DNA of 64,000 bases from Alligator mississippiensis. Lineage: Eukaryota; Chordata; Crocodylia; Alligatoridae. The notes under the pieces were generated by a model, which saw nothing but the letters and a program-made list of their open reading frames with translations, ran no database searches and was not told the origin of the DNA. Positions 32,870 to 45,364 of this stretch are shown here, piece after piece; the first letter of the stretch is position 1, and every line of letters starts with the position of its first letter. Where the stretch lies: positions 43,254,001 through 43,318,000 of the forward strand of contig NC_081826.1 of assembly GCF_030867095.1 (NCBI RefSeq), in the 5' to 3' direction. The translations under genes were made by a program, and so were the position numbers.

Positions 32870-33705
32870 TTAAAAATAACCAAGGAACAATATAACGGTA
32901 AGGAGCAAATGAAAATGTTTTATATGTCGCATTAAATCCAGCATCATGATAAAGTGACTTGGCCAGTCACCATTTTGGGGTCTTTACTTGTTTGTTGTAC
33001 CACTTCCTCCTTTTCCTCATTTGTTTGGGTATTTCTGTTTTCTACCCTAGGTTCTTCATGGCAGGAAGAACTTATGCCTATATGTCTGTTCTGCACATTG
33101 TGTGCATGACTGGAAATAATTATAAATGATATTAACAAATTGATACCATTCTTATCATTAGCTCTGATTTAACTCCATGAGGAAGAACAAGGCTTTTCCA
33201 CTGACCTCCTCTATTTTTCCATTTATTTTCTCCTCTTGAATTTTTCTTTTATTGTTAGCCAAAACTGAAACACTTTGATGTAAGTAACAAGCTCTGCATT
33301 CTTTTATGACTCATATTTTGATACCCACGACCATGGTCAGCTCTTAGCTAAACTACAACTTCCCATAAAGCCCTTCCAGTTCATTTCTCTTGCTCCACTA
33401 TCTCTTTCTTCAACTCAGGCCATAACTTTCATTCTATAGTCAATTAATAGCAGGTTATTTTTTCACCAACATTTTAATGAAAAAAATTCTTCTTTTTGGT
33501 AAAAAACAAAAACCTTCCATTTTTTTTAAATCAGTTCTGGTTTTTTTTCTCAAGGTCAGCAAAGGTGGAGTCATTTTCCACTCATAACTCCCACTTTTCT
33601 TCAAATGGTTCCTTTTTCCAGAATATCATCAAAATAATTTGTTTCCATGATTTTGTTTCATACCCAAAGCAAACTACTGCAATTCTTCCTGCATGATTAC
33701 TGTAA
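32870..33705. other. Intergenic sequence, nothing recognised
   Basis: AT-rich sequence with short homopolymer runs. No exon or named repeat is seen. Confidence 0.5.
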
Positions 33706-33711
33706 ACTCTT

Positions 33712-35272
33712 AGGCTGCATCCAGATGAGCATTCCCATCCAGTATGTGGGGCTGCACACCTGTCTGCAGCGCCATCCACTGCACATTCAGGCATTTTTCA
33801 TGCTACCTTGCAGTGGGGTAGAGTGTTTTTTGACCCCTGGGCTAGGGACAGGCATTCAAAACCAATGAGCCTGAATTGATTCAATCTTTGCAGGTTAGTC
33901 TAACATGGCTAGGCTGAACCAGTTTGTAACTGGACAGACATTCTCTCTGGAAATTCAGGCACATGCCTGCCGTGGCTAAGACTAAAAGCTGGGGTGCGCT
34001 ACAGCAGCCCTCCTTTCTCTTGCATAATGCTGAACTGAGAGGGGGTGTGGCCATGCCTGGGCAGGACCTCTGATTAGGGAGGTCTGCCTGCAACATCCCA
34101 AGCTTTTCCCCGCTGACTGCTCAAGGGGTGGGAGTGTTGCCAGACCCCAGACCCCTGCTAGCAGTCTGAGACAAGGGGGGGGGGGTGTGCAGTGCATGCA
34201 TCTGTTGATGATAGGGAGCTTTTCAATCTTCTTCCCTGCTTCTTTATACTGTCTGCAGCAAACTGAGAGGCAAGCAAGCCAGCAGGGGGCTGATAACAGT
34301 GTTTATCACTCCATCAGCAAAACAATAGCTTCTCTCCATTAGCTCAAACTCTTCTTAAACAGCTTACCAGATGACCTGTTGATTAGCTCCAAAAAGCCCT
34401 AAGCAGTCACTGTTCTGTCTGCCTGTCCCAGTGAAATTTGGAGAGACACACACAGATACCACTCAGCATTAACTAGCATACCACATGCCTAGGGTACATG
34501 GGGCTGCGGTCCATGCTGTGGGAGATGGGCGGGAGGAAGGGAGGGGCGGATTCCTGCTTCAGCAGCAAGCAGCAAGGTAGGGGTAGGGCAGGGGGAAGCC
34601 AGGCAGACCCTGCTGTGCCTGCAGTCTCTGCCAAGCTCCAGCCAGGGAGCAGAGGGGAGGGGCCAGCCCTGCTGTGGAGCAGAGAGCCCCACCTAACCCA
34701 GAGAGCATGCTGGGATGCTGGGGGAGTCTGGTTTATCTTAAACCAGCGGGGGGTCTGGGACAGACATTGCATAAACTGGTTGAGCCAAATCAGTTAAGTC
34801 TGATACTACATTCAACCAGGTTTATCTTGAATTGGTTTTAGCCATTTTCAAACTGGTTTATGTGCACTGAACATTTGTTCTGTTACAGGTTTAAACCAGT
34901 TTCTGATCACTTAAATTGCTTTATGTGTAATTTCTGTCCCTAGCCCTGGAGATCCAGGGATCAAAGAAACCCATGCAGAAAAAAAGCAGGGTGGCACATG
35001 TGGAAGCAGCATGTGCCACCCAAAACCAGAGCCTGCTTAGTTGGAACCATGCTCCAGCTGCCAGCTAGGCTCCAAGCCGCAGGAGTGACATGCTTGCAGC
35101 TTCCCCGGCCCCCAGAACCCCAGGTAAAGCTGCTGGGGCCAGCACAGTTGCTGGCCCCAGCCTTCCCTACCCCACCCGAGGTAACTTGCTGCGCACCAGA
35201 GGTTACAAGGTATCCTGCTGCTAGTTGTCCCCAGGTAACCAAATGTCCACGCTCACCTGGACACAGCCTTAG
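33712..35272. mobile_element. Inverted-repeat DNA transposon (outer), containing another element
   Basis: The left end TTAGGCTGCATCCAGATGAG and the reversed right end CTAAGGCTGTGTCCAGGTGA form clear terminal inverted repeats. The interior holds a second element (33,839-34,946). The right end abuts a third element, which obscures any target duplication. No transposase is recognised. Confidence 0.6.
33839..34946. mobile_element. Inverted-repeat DNA transposon nested in the outer one
   Basis: The left end GGGCTAGGGACAGGCATTC pairs with the right end, reversed GGGCTAGGGACAGAAATTAC. The subterminal part AACTGGTTTATG..GAACATTTGTTCTG matches 3,210-3,328, proving it is a dispersed family. Confidence 0.6.
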
Positions 35273-35652
35273 GGCACATCCCCACAAATTTGTGCCACTT
35301 TTTGCTGCTGCATACACCACAGCACATGCATTTTGGTGCAGGGTAAAATGCCCCATTTCAGGAAAACTGCCCTTTCCCTGCTTCTCCCAGCTCCTGACAT
35401 GCTGAAGGAACTGGGGTGAAACTAAAGGAGAGAAGAAGCTCTGGCAGCTCCTGTGGCATGCACTGTGCCACTTTTTTCACAGTGTTATTTTTTTGCTACT
35501 GGGATTTCCCAGTAGCAAATTTTGCCTCCACACTGCAAATCTGCAGCATGGAGCATGTTTTAACATGCCAGGCATGTGGTTTGTGGCACCACAAAGAGGT
35601 TTGTGGTGCCACAAACTGCATGTGCCTACATGTCTGGATCTGGCCTTAGGGT
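35265..35652. mobile_element. Inverted-repeat MITE abutting the previous element
   Basis: The left end CCTTAGGGCACATCCCCACA and the reversed right end CCTAAGGCCAGATCCAGACA are related, and the arms continue with TTTGTGCCAC versus TAGGCACATG. The interior carries local palindromes such as CTACTGGGATTTCCCAGTAG and TTTGTGGCACCACAAA. Confidence 0.6.
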
Positions 35653-35659
35653 CAGATTC

Positions 35660-38600
35660 TACTCCTTTCATTAGTCCCCCCTAAGTAGACTTAGATACCT
35701 GAGTCCAATCTTATTTCACCCTGCTTGAGTCTCTGAAACACTTTAGTACAAAAGGAGCATAGGTCACCCTCCTCCTCCTCATTGCTGTTTTGTGACTCAG
35801 TCTTAAGGGCAAGATAGCAGTTGTTACAAAAGTAGATGCATCAATGGATTTTTACAGACCTGAGCAGGGTGGAAAAGAATTTAACTTAGGCACTTTGGTC
35901 CACTCACATGCCTAATAGGTAGAATAGAACCTGGCCCTCAGTGTAAACATTTTACCTGGTCTCTGGTTTTACCTAGTTGTTCAACTGGTCTTACACTTTA
36001 GGTGGATGGGTTACATTTTGGCTCAGACGCTCCTAGCTACTTAGAATTCTCTCTCTCATTCTGAACCCTGGCTGTGACTGTCCTTTCATAATTTGTACCT
36101 TCAAACCTTCCATTTCTTTGCAGCTTATGACAGAGTTTCTTAGGACTATTTTGTGATACCTGCAGGACAAAAAATACAAATTCAGTACACTGTCTTTCAC
36201 GTTCACTCTGTTCACACATAAGAACATGACTTTTGAAGTTACTCTTTAAAGCTGCATTGAGGGATTTCATGATTATTGTCTCTATGATTAGATGAAACTT
36301 GCTCAGTTTACATATAGTGTTTTTACCCAGCAGCCAGCCCTGCACACTCAGCCAAAGTGTTGGGAAGCAAACTGGGTTTTTTCCCACATGTGCAGCATCA
36401 TCCTCCTTAACCAAAGGTTCTGCAGACAGCTGTGAAAAGTCATAGTCTTTAAATCCTCAGTGACACTGATTCTATGACAGTGCAGTGGGTGCATTGGGAT
36501 AGGTGTAACTGGTTGTAGTTTAGTAAAAAATTATGTTGATGAAGCAAAAGAAATATAGATTTCTGTTTATCCCCCATTAACTGCAGTGCCTCTGCAGAAC
36601 AGGGCTAACAGGCTTGGATATCAGTAAAAAGTCACTTTGCCATTCAAGTCAGCAGCTACAATTAATTACATACAGGAATCAGATCTATGAATAAGGAGGT
36701 GCATTTTTTACTTTGGCATTTTTAGAAAAGAATTGCAATTTATTTTTAATACTTGCTGTGCACACTTCTTTCACTGAAGACATACAGTCTTCTGTACTTG
36801 ATAGAAAGCATTAATTGTTGGCATAAAGAGGGGCAACTTTATTGGTTTCACCTGAGTTCAAAGCTTTAAATAAGGATAAATTTGGTCGGACATGTGAAGA
36901 TTATTATTAATTGAACAGTTGATAGCATTGGTATTGAATTGGGACTATAGACTTGCATGAGGATCACGGAATAAGGTGTAATAGATTTCAGTGTGGGCAA
37001 CATACAACACAAGTGGGTCATTTGTCTGTAACTATTACTGGGATATTGAACTGCATTATGTACTAGAATTTTAGTTTTCTATATAATAGCAAAAGATTGC
37101 TTGGATTGTGTACAGGTCATAAAGTAGGGTGCAATTTTCAAAGAAGCCTATCAGATTGGGATTCCCAGTTCCAGGCAATTTTGGAAGTTTAGCTGTAATC
37201 TTTTTAGCAGCAGAAGTAGGTCAAGTAGATCCAGTTGGACACAGAAGTATTGGTTCCTATAGGAAGGGCAGCTTTGCTCTCTTCTTTTTGCATGTCTTAA
37301 ATAATGGTTGGCATCATCATGGCTTTGACATCATTCTCAACACTCCCAAGCCTTGGAGTGGCATGAATTAAACTTCAGTTTTTGAAATTATTGTTTTTTA
37401 TTGCAACCTCTTTCACTCTGTACAATTGTTTTTATGAGGCATGCTAGATTATGAAAAATGAATTGAATAGGTAGATCTAACAAGCAAGCTGTACATGCAT
37501 CACCTTATAATTACACAAAACTAAACTGTTGCATAAAAGCTTTTCCCTAGGAATCACTAGTGACGAAAGTTTGCTTTGCCTGTCATGTTTAGACTAGTTA
37601 AAGCTCTGAATCATAATATTTTGTTTCCTGCTTCTTGCTTGGTAAATGGGTTGTTACCTACAGTTGGTAACAGCTTTAGAAATGATTCCAGGAATAAGTA
37701 ATGAAGTTAGGTAATTAAGTTTTAGAGGCAAAACTGGATCTCTTGAAAAAGAAAAGGGGTCTACTGGAGACAATCTTGTTCCACATATCGAAGTTCACAA
37801 CGTTACTGGGGATACACTAGAATTCAGTGTACCTGTTTGCAATGTATTCCTTCTCTTTTATCTCTGACAGTAGTCTTTCCATTTATCAGCGTATCCAGTA
37901 TAAACATATAGCTTCTGTTATGTACCAGAAGCAGGATAGCTGTGCAGGCTAATTTACTATGTTGTTTCCCAGCTAATAAGGCTATTCTGCTTCTAGCACC
38001 CCAGTTAGGTTTGGTATCTCTACACAGCACTGCATGTAGAATCCCAGATGGACCACATGCAAAAAATGAGACAATACTGGTAAACAAGGTAGGCAGTGAT
38101 CTCAGCTTATTCAATTCAAAATAAGCTTTTTCAATCTGTGAGGGAAAATGCCCATCCTGATTTTAAAGTGTGTTACCATCCTCAGATGGAAGTTGTTGTT
38201 GCTGCTGTTCCTACCTCTCCATGAAATGCACAGAGGCAGCAAGGATTGCTGTGGCAAATAGCAGGCAAAAGGTCAGATAAACTCAGGGCTTACATCTGAC
38301 CTGTATTTATTGATCCTATGGTAAAAGGAGATTGTGGATACTGTTTAATTTTGATGGTGGCTTTTGCATTGACTAGACAAATGCTTTCTGAGGCATTCCT
38401 CAGATATCCTGATCATTAGGTAAATGGAAAATCTATCATATCCAAGTAATTTATAAAGAGGTTTTATACAGATTGTTTTATAGGGCAAATATTTGACATG
38501 TTGCTGCATATTGGTAGAAAAAGTGCCAAATATTTACATTGTTACTATGATGGGAGGACCTTGAGAACAAAGCTTTGTGGTTAAGCTTAGTTTACTATGT

Positions 38601-39390
38601 TACTTTTTCCTGTACACGTCAACATTAAAATGAATTGTTGACTGTAGTTGTTCTCATCACTCCCAGATTTGCGTAATTTGAACTCATTGAAGAGTTTGGT
38701 CCTGCCCTTTGGATTACAAAGTGAGTGATGTTAGTTTACCTGAGTAGATAATTCCTTCCTTCCAGTTCTTCAGTGGAGCTGGATATTACCACCAACACAG
38801 CTAAACTGCAACTGGCAACAAGTGTTGCCTTATCACTTGAATTCAACATGTTTGGCAAACAGTCAGAAAGAGACAGACAAAGATGGCAGGTGAAAGAGAC
38901 TGCGAGGTAGAGAGAAAATATGGATTTTTTCTTAGAAAGAAACTTTATTTGAACTGTGTAGCCATGGCTCAGTTATTAATTTATTCATAGAAAAATTATC
39001 TCAGAGATAGACTCATAAGATACTGTGCACATCTCTGTTACACAAGGGAACAGCAGTCATGCAATCTTAACTTCAGTATGATGTAGTCAATAACATAGCC
39101 AAACTTGGCTTGACTTACTTATGAAGAGAGTCCCACTACCATAACTAGGGCAACTTATGTGAGTAAGGGAAGCAGGATATGACTACACTTAGAGAAAGCA
39201 AACGTCAATATGGGATATTCAAAATATCCATTCTTCTCATACTGATGCTGTTTTTAAAGATGATGGCTTATATTCAAAGAATGTGATGGACTTGTTTTGA
39301 TTATGTATTCCAGAAATGTAGGGTGCAAAACCAACCACCTACTTTCTATGGTAAGATTTAGTTTGAAATGCTATATAATTAGCAGCAGAG
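35660..39390. other. Intergenic sequence, nothing firmly recognised
   Basis: I read this for exons of ESRP1 (the expected neighbour) on the minus strand and found none. Frames near 36,033-36,414 and 37,129-37,371 resemble no protein I know. Some wording near 35,900 recalls old interspersed repeats. Confidence 0.45.
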
Positions 39391-39391
39391 G

Positions 39392-39393
<2 letters not shown>

Positions 39394-39439
<46 letters not shown>
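39394..39439 (+). repeat. (GT)n microsatellite
   Basis: An uninterrupted GT run of about 23 units, the longest dinucleotide repeat in the window; likely polymorphic. Confidence 0.97.
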
Positions 39440-40970
39440 AAACAGAGAGAGGTGGAACTTAAAAATACAACAAGCTGCCTCACTGTACAAATCCAGTACT
39501 TTCTCAGAAAAACTGATAATAAAACCAAGTAGCTGATATTAGAGCAGGTTGAAAATGTTGGAACAGGAGAGGAAAATCTAGCATTTTTAATAAACCCTCC
39601 ATTTGCCAATTGTTTTTAGGGAAATATGGAGCAAAAATTTGCCTCACACAACTCTACTGAATTCTGTGGGGTGATGTTGTGTGTATCAGACCAGACCTGT
39701 GGTGTTCTGATTACCACCTATGAATTGCTAAGTGCCCTCAATAAAATGGGAGTTGTAGGAGCGCAGTCCCCAGCTCTCACCAAAGGAACAGATTCTTACT
39801 CAAAGCTGGATTTGCCCCATATGGTTTTAGAGAGTTGGCACTAAATAAAAATACAGGGATGTCCTAAGATGAATGAGCGCCACCTACACTACTCCCAGCA
39901 GGGTTCCCATTTCTTAGAAATGTTATTGCAAGGGTTACTATAGATGCTTCATGTTCTTTTCAGCCTGTGGCACTTTGATCTTGGAGTTTTGACTGTAACA
40001 AAGAATAACAGACTGATAATGTGAACGTGTACTTCTAGGAATAATTATTTGAAAATAAGTGGGTAGTATTCCTATTTGCTATCTCTCAAGCACCAAATCT
40101 GATTGTAGTGTACAATTCTGGTAATAAATGCTGGTGTTTTATGTTTATAAATAAACACCACTAAATTACTGTAATATGAAATTGCACAATATTTTTAATA
40201 GCTGTAGATACATAATAACTATCACTAGATCTACTAATCAGTTTTCAGGGTAGGTAAATAAGGAATACAGATACTGTTCACCCCCACTGACATTGAAAAA
40301 ATTCAGACTTAAAGGCCTCTCCTGTCTTCCACTGAATTTCTTTTATTTTTGGAGAGTTTAATGATGAGCTGGATGTTTTCCACTCACAGAAGATGCCTCT
40401 AGAGACAGATGCAGGGTGGAAGGCTTGTATATAGTTTAGAGAGTCAGATGTTGCTCTTTCATTTGCCAGCCTTCTTACTCACATTCAAGCTCCTCTACCA
40501 GCAATGCTATCTCTGGAAGGCTGTTATTTCAAGCAACCTTTTTATTATGCTAATTAATCTTTGTTTCATATACTGTACTATCATATCGACATCGCTACAG
40601 CTGATACTTTGGAGAATGATTAATGCATAGTAGAGTTTTGTTTCTTTAAGTTACACATATATCAATCAGGAGGCCCTCATGGATGCCAGAACAAATGTGT
40701 GTGTGTGAAGTGGCAAGATCAGACCTCCTATTCTCTGCATCTTTGGAATTTAAACATTAGGTGTTAGGTACTTTATCTCATTGCATGTAACCTAATGTGG
40801 ATGGATACCATTTTCATGTGGAAATTACATAGAGAAAAGAGACTTTTTCGTTAATTGTTACATTAATCTCTTTGAGACTGTAAATCATTGAAGGACAGGG
40901 CTACACCCTGAGAAATAGAATGAAGAATCAACAATCAAGCTTCTCTGCTTGAATAAAGTAGGAAATGTAG
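39440..40970. other. Intergenic sequence, nothing recognised
   Basis: No exon, RNA gene or repeat family is recognised here. Confidence 0.5.
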
Positions 40971-40974
40971 TGGA

Positions 40975-41457
40975 TTAATAGCCTGGGATACTGAAGTCTT
41001 CTATTTGCCCACAGAAAAGGTTAAGAATGAAGAGCAGCAGGATGTGCTTTTTCATGTTGCCATGCCTGACTGCACTGACGCTGTCCAGGAAGCACCAACC
41101 TCTCTGCCCATTCAGTCTCTGGCATAGGTTACAAGACTGCAAACTGGTGCCAATTTGTGAGTGGATTTTTTTGTGTGCTGTGAACAACTGATTACTGTGA
41201 ACTAGGCTGAGATCTGTACCCTGGGTAGTGATGGGGCCTTGGGCAGCCACCACAGCTGGACTGTTGGTGGAGGCACAGTGGCTGGAAGAGCAGCAGTTGT
41301 AGCTGCTATTTTCGCAGCACCGAGAAGTGAGTTCCTGAGGCTGGTCCCCTAGTTGCCTCACCTTAATTACATTACTGTAAATGATGGAGGCACACCTGGA
41401 AGTGAAAGACACCACCACTACCATTCCTGTTCCCAAGTCATTCAGTCCTACAAACAA
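40975..41457 (-). other. Orphan open frame with exon-like segment
   Basis: A 160-codon minus-strand frame beginning at an alternative start, not an ATG. It is rich in Ser and Cys (SSYNCCSSSHCASTNS) and resembles no protein I know. Within it, 41,362-41,447 is bounded by a good acceptor (CTCTTGTTTGTAG) and donor (AAG/GTGAGG). The frame continuing through the would-be donor argues that the long frame is chance, but the small segment could be a non-coding exon. Confidence 0.3.
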
Positions 41458-41485
41458 GAGCAGATTGAAGCAATAAACTATAAAA

Positions 41486-41800
41486 CAGAGGTTCTCAACA
41501 TTTTTAAGCTTAAGAAATCCTCAGCAGAGTCAAGCACCCCTTGGAAAACACCAGCTCTTATTTTTGACACAGTTTTTGACTAAAAAATTATAGAGCAATT
41601 TTTCTGTTTCAAAGAACTCAGGAAGACTACAGCCAGTCAGAATGTTTTTACATGACGAATTCCTTTAGAAATCTCTGGGTTTATCTTGTGACTCATGTTT
41701 GCACACCTAACAGTCCTAACATTGTGAGACATACCACAGCACCTCTGAAAGGATCTCAAGGTCCCCCAGGGTGCTGCAGAAACCTGCTTGAGAATCACTG
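41486..41800 (+). mobile_element. hAT-type MITE
   Basis: 315 bp starting CAGAGGTTCTCAACATTTTT and ending TGCTTGAGAATCACTG, the classic termini of short hAT elements. The interior includes GGTCCCCCAGGGTGCTGCAG. The 8-bp flanks agree only partly (5 of 8), so it is old. Confidence 0.75.
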
Positions 41801-41865
41801 GTTTAAACAATGTGTGTGTGTGTTATACATGTATATGTTTGAATATATTTACACATTACACACAG

Positions 41866-42137
41866 AGGGTGCATCTGCATGCTCATGAATGCTCAGTGGT
41901 TAGTACGCATTTAATTTAGTACTTAATTGTACAAATGTATATCAAGTACTAAATAAATGAACAATAACCAGAGTTACTGCACACTAACAACACTGGTGAA
42001 TGCCTATTTAGTGATGCTACTATGCAGTAGCCTAATAATATTGCACAGTAGCATATCAGCACTGTCTGTGTTGTGACATGCTACTGCGCAGTATTATTAA
42101 ACTACTGCACAGTTAGCATCTCATGTAGATGCACCCT
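41866..42137. mobile_element. Inverted-repeat MITE with internal palindromes
   Basis: The ends AGGGTGCATCTGCATGCTCA and, reversed, AGGGTGCATCTACATGAGAT are inverted repeats of about 20 bp. The interior has repeated TGCTACT..GCAGTAG and inverted GCACAGTAGCAT / ATGCTACTGCGCAG words, so the right half can fold back on itself. Confidence 0.75.
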
Positions 42138-42139
42138 TT

Positions 42140-43535
42140 ATATATTATACACATATATATCTATAATGTAGTATATTCACTACAGCAGTACTTGCACTTT
42201 AAAGAAAGCCTACAAATAAAGCCTCTCTTGCCCTGGGACAACTTACCATTGCATTTTTTCTGCTGCTTGATAAATACTGCTCAGTACTACAATCCATTTT
42301 TTTAAGTTTTCCTTTTAATGTTAATTATGGAAAACGTCACATTATGTTTAGATGTGCAAAATATATACTGAAATCAATGGAACTGCATTGGGGTAGCAAA
42401 GAAGATAATTTGATCCAAATTTATTTGAGGCAGTTAAGAATCCTTAGGCCTATCATACCCATATAAGTAACTAAACACACTACACTAATGTGTAGCTACC
42501 TTTGTTAAAACAAGCAAATAAATAAACATATTATTCCAGAGAGATAGCTCAGACACTGCAGGAGAAATGTTTTAAGATACTGTGTTTTGAATCACTACTG
42601 AAGAATAGTACAGTACATACAGCCCTCTCTCACTTGTTACTTAATAATCATTGTTTTGGACTACCCAGAAACATTTTTATATGCAAAATTATTTTTTAAA
42701 TATTATTATGACTCTCATTTCAGAAAGAGATTGTTAAACTGCTTGTGATTCCCATGTATCTATCAAGTTCCAAACTACTAATTTGTCTTATTATATTGTT
42801 CAATGATCAACAGTTCAGCTGATCTGCTTTCTTTTTTCTGTGCCACTCCTAGTAGTAACAATCTTTTTTTTCATAATGACTTATTGATTTCTTGCTTGCC
42901 TCTTGCCCCACTCACTATTTCTAGTTTATCTAAGGCCAATGTAACTATGATAATACAATCACCATGTTTTTCACGGAAGTTCTGCTCTGTGAAGTACAGC
43001 AGGCCACCTTCACCTTTGCCAGTTCAATTTTTACACAAAACAGACTATTGCAAGGGAGACACAATTAAGTAGCTTATAGCCAATGTTTACATTTACATTT
43101 CAGTTAAAATAGTTTTACAAAGCCTGTTGTTAATAAGAATATTTTAATAAAATTGCATGTGTTTCTGGATCAGCAGGGTTTTTTTATTTGTACTTAGCAG
43201 TATGGCACTGTGGAAACACAGAAGAACCAGGAAGTGAGAATAACGAGAAACAAAAGTAAAACTGACTAGACTTTTTGATATTGGCCAAGCAATAGGGGCT
43301 GCAAAAGTAAGTAATGTACAGAGGAAAAATAAAGCAGATGTTTATATTTTACCAAATATGTTGCTGACCAACAATTTCCCATGTTTTTTTTTTAGATAGG
43401 AAGTAACCTATTTTCTAAACTAAAAATTCAGTTTCATTTGAAATTTTTAATTATTTCCAACAAAGAACAAACACTTTTCTGTTTCAATAGAAAAAATCTG
43501 TATTTCATAGCTCACCACTAACTACAAAAAGAACA
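42140..43535. other. Intergenic sequence, nothing recognised
   Basis: AT-rich with no recognised feature. Confidence 0.5.
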
Positions 43536-43576
43536 TGTAACTAAGGCCACTTGCAGATGTTAAACCTCCTTCATTC

Positions 43577-45097
43577 TGTCGCAGAGCACTGAGGTGCCCT
43601 GCTCCTTTAAGGGCTGAAACTGCTAGGGAGAGAGCCCTAGCTCTCTCCCTAGCAGTCAATTGGGAGCCCCAGCTGCTGCTTACCAGGGCAGCCAGAGCGA
43701 GGTAGTTGGCCCGCACCTGCCAGCAGTCAGCTGACCAGAAGGGGCAGGGCCCAGCTCATATATAAACCCCAAGGCTGAGGCCAGGAAGGCAGTTTGCTGC
43801 CAGTGGTCAAGCGGGAAGGAGCCTGTCTCGGACGGCCAGAGCCGACTCAAGGTGATTTAGTAATTATTCGTTTGTTGGGCAGGCTGGTGAATAGAGAGGC
43901 GGACAAAGCCTAATGGTTGCAAAACTTTACTTACGCTGCTTGTAGCTGCGATGCAGATGGTCCGGTTGTTTGAACAACTATGTTAGTTGCTCCAGCTGGC
44001 AGGGCTCAGGCCAGCTTGTCTGTCCATAAATCAAGCCGGCGGGGAAAGGGTACGTCGGGGATTGCGCTCGGCGATGGGGAGAAGAATTGATAGGTGATCA
44101 GTCTATCGATCAGCTCAGCCACAAGTCAGATCTCTTTTTAAAAGCACTCTGCAGCATGCTCAAAGTTCTCCGACTTGGGCGGAAGTCGCACGAAATTTTA
44201 AACGGCTAGCAAGCCAATTACTAGCCGCCACGTAGGAATAATTTAGAACTGGCCAATAGCGGGACACAAATTTGCATTCGAATGGCGGGAACTCTCTTGC
44301 ACCGGGGTTTTTCTGTTGCAACAGAAAACCTTTGCTGTGCAAGAGGCTCTCATGTGGCGGGAAAATTCCATCGTGCCGAGGCACCAAAATCACTGGGTTG
44401 TGACAGAGCCCTCCTAGAGGGAGCTAGGGGAAGAGGCTTGAGGGCGAGTCTAGCTTCTGGGAATGCCGGGGCAAAGTTTGATTCTGTTAAAGGGGTGGAG
44501 CACAACGGGAATTTATGTGTTATGTTATAGCCCAGGGGCTTATGTTTTGTTTGTTGTTTCATAACCACCGGTGGTTTGGATGAAGCTATTTGGGGAAGGA
44601 GGAGGCCTCACTGGGGGGGACCCCAGTGCCAGAGAGGGCGTGGCATTTGGGGCGCAGAGACCCTGGCACCAGAGAAGACGCAGCATTTGGGGGGGCACAG
44701 ACCCAGTCGCCAGTGAGGTGCAGACACAGGGCTGCGGAGAGCCCAGAGAGGACAAGGGGGCCAAATCACAGCAAGGCCTAGACCGGACAACATCAATGCC
44801 ATCTGCGAGGCTTGGGGCGTGGTAAAGAGGTGGTTGGAGCCACGCATATAGCCCATTAGGCTGGGGTGTCCCGGGACACCTATTTTGAAATGGGACCCAC
44901 AAGGGATCTGGGACCCACGGGGTTCAGGGAAGTCCATCAGGACCATGCTCAAGTAAGCTTAAAGGCAGTCTCCCTACTCCTTACCATTACATCAAGATGT
45001 GGCGGGCGAGAATAGAGGGTGCCCATCATGCCGAACTGGCATGGTTGAGGGGCCGTAGGGGTAACATGGCCATCCTTGAGGACCCCATCCCGTGACA
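43577..45097 (-). mobile_element. CpG-rich LTR-like block (fossil), tentative
   Basis: A GC- and CpG-rich island in AT-rich surroundings with LTR-like ends on the plus strand: TGTCGCAGAGCAC (compare TGTCGCAGCCACC of the solo LTR at 30,328) and CCATCCCGTGACA. Inside are promoter-like elements: ATTGGC boxes and TTTAAAAAG on the minus strand (44,130-44,260), and a TATATAA on the plus strand near 43,760. No target duplication was found, so the identification and orientation are uncertain. A host CpG-island promoter is the alternative. Confidence 0.4.
43620..43655. repeat. Perfect 15-bp inverted repeat (hairpin)
   Basis: CTGCTAGGGAGAGAG is followed by a 6-base spacer and its exact reverse complement. 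It is strand-symmetric, with purine-rich and pyrimidine-rich arms. Confidence 0.95.
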
Positions 45098-45110
45098 CTC
45101 CTCCAAAAAT

Positions 45111-45361
45111 AGCACTTTAAACTTGGTGTGCTCCTGCACCGAGTCCAGCACATGCCCAGAAGAGGCAGCACATTAGTTGGACTTGGTTCACCCAATATCC
45201 ATATAGATCAGGCATTGTAGTGGGGCTTTTTGGCACTTTTATGTAGCTTATTCACTCAGCTATTAGGTAAAAGTGCCAAAAAGCCCTGCTGAAGCGCCCA
45301 ATCTATACAGACGTTGCAAAGTCAGGTCAAAGTAACGTGCTACTTCTTCCAGTAAAGCTCA
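45111..45361. mobile_element. Foldback MITE (family B, copy 2, opposite orientation)
   Basis: It aligns with the reverse complement of 24,761-25,021. AGCACTTTAAACTTGGTGTG, CCCAGAAGAGGCAGCACATT, ATAGATCAGGC and the inner arms GGGCTTTTTGGCACTTTTAT versus AAAAGTGCCAAAAAGCCC correspond. It abuts the CpG-rich block on the left. Confidence 0.75.
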
Positions 45362-45364
45362 GGG

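Noticed and set aside
34961-35405. 131-135 codon frames on both strands
   Set aside because: They lie across the junction of nested inverted-repeat transposons and show no conserved motif.
37824-38124. Minus-strand 96-codon frame considered as a possible ESRP1 or other host exon
   Set aside because: No RRM or other domain wording and no clear splice borders; treated as chance.
39379-39609. Frames with poly-(Cys-Val) or poly-(His-Thr)
   Set aside because: Translation of the (GT)n microsatellite only.
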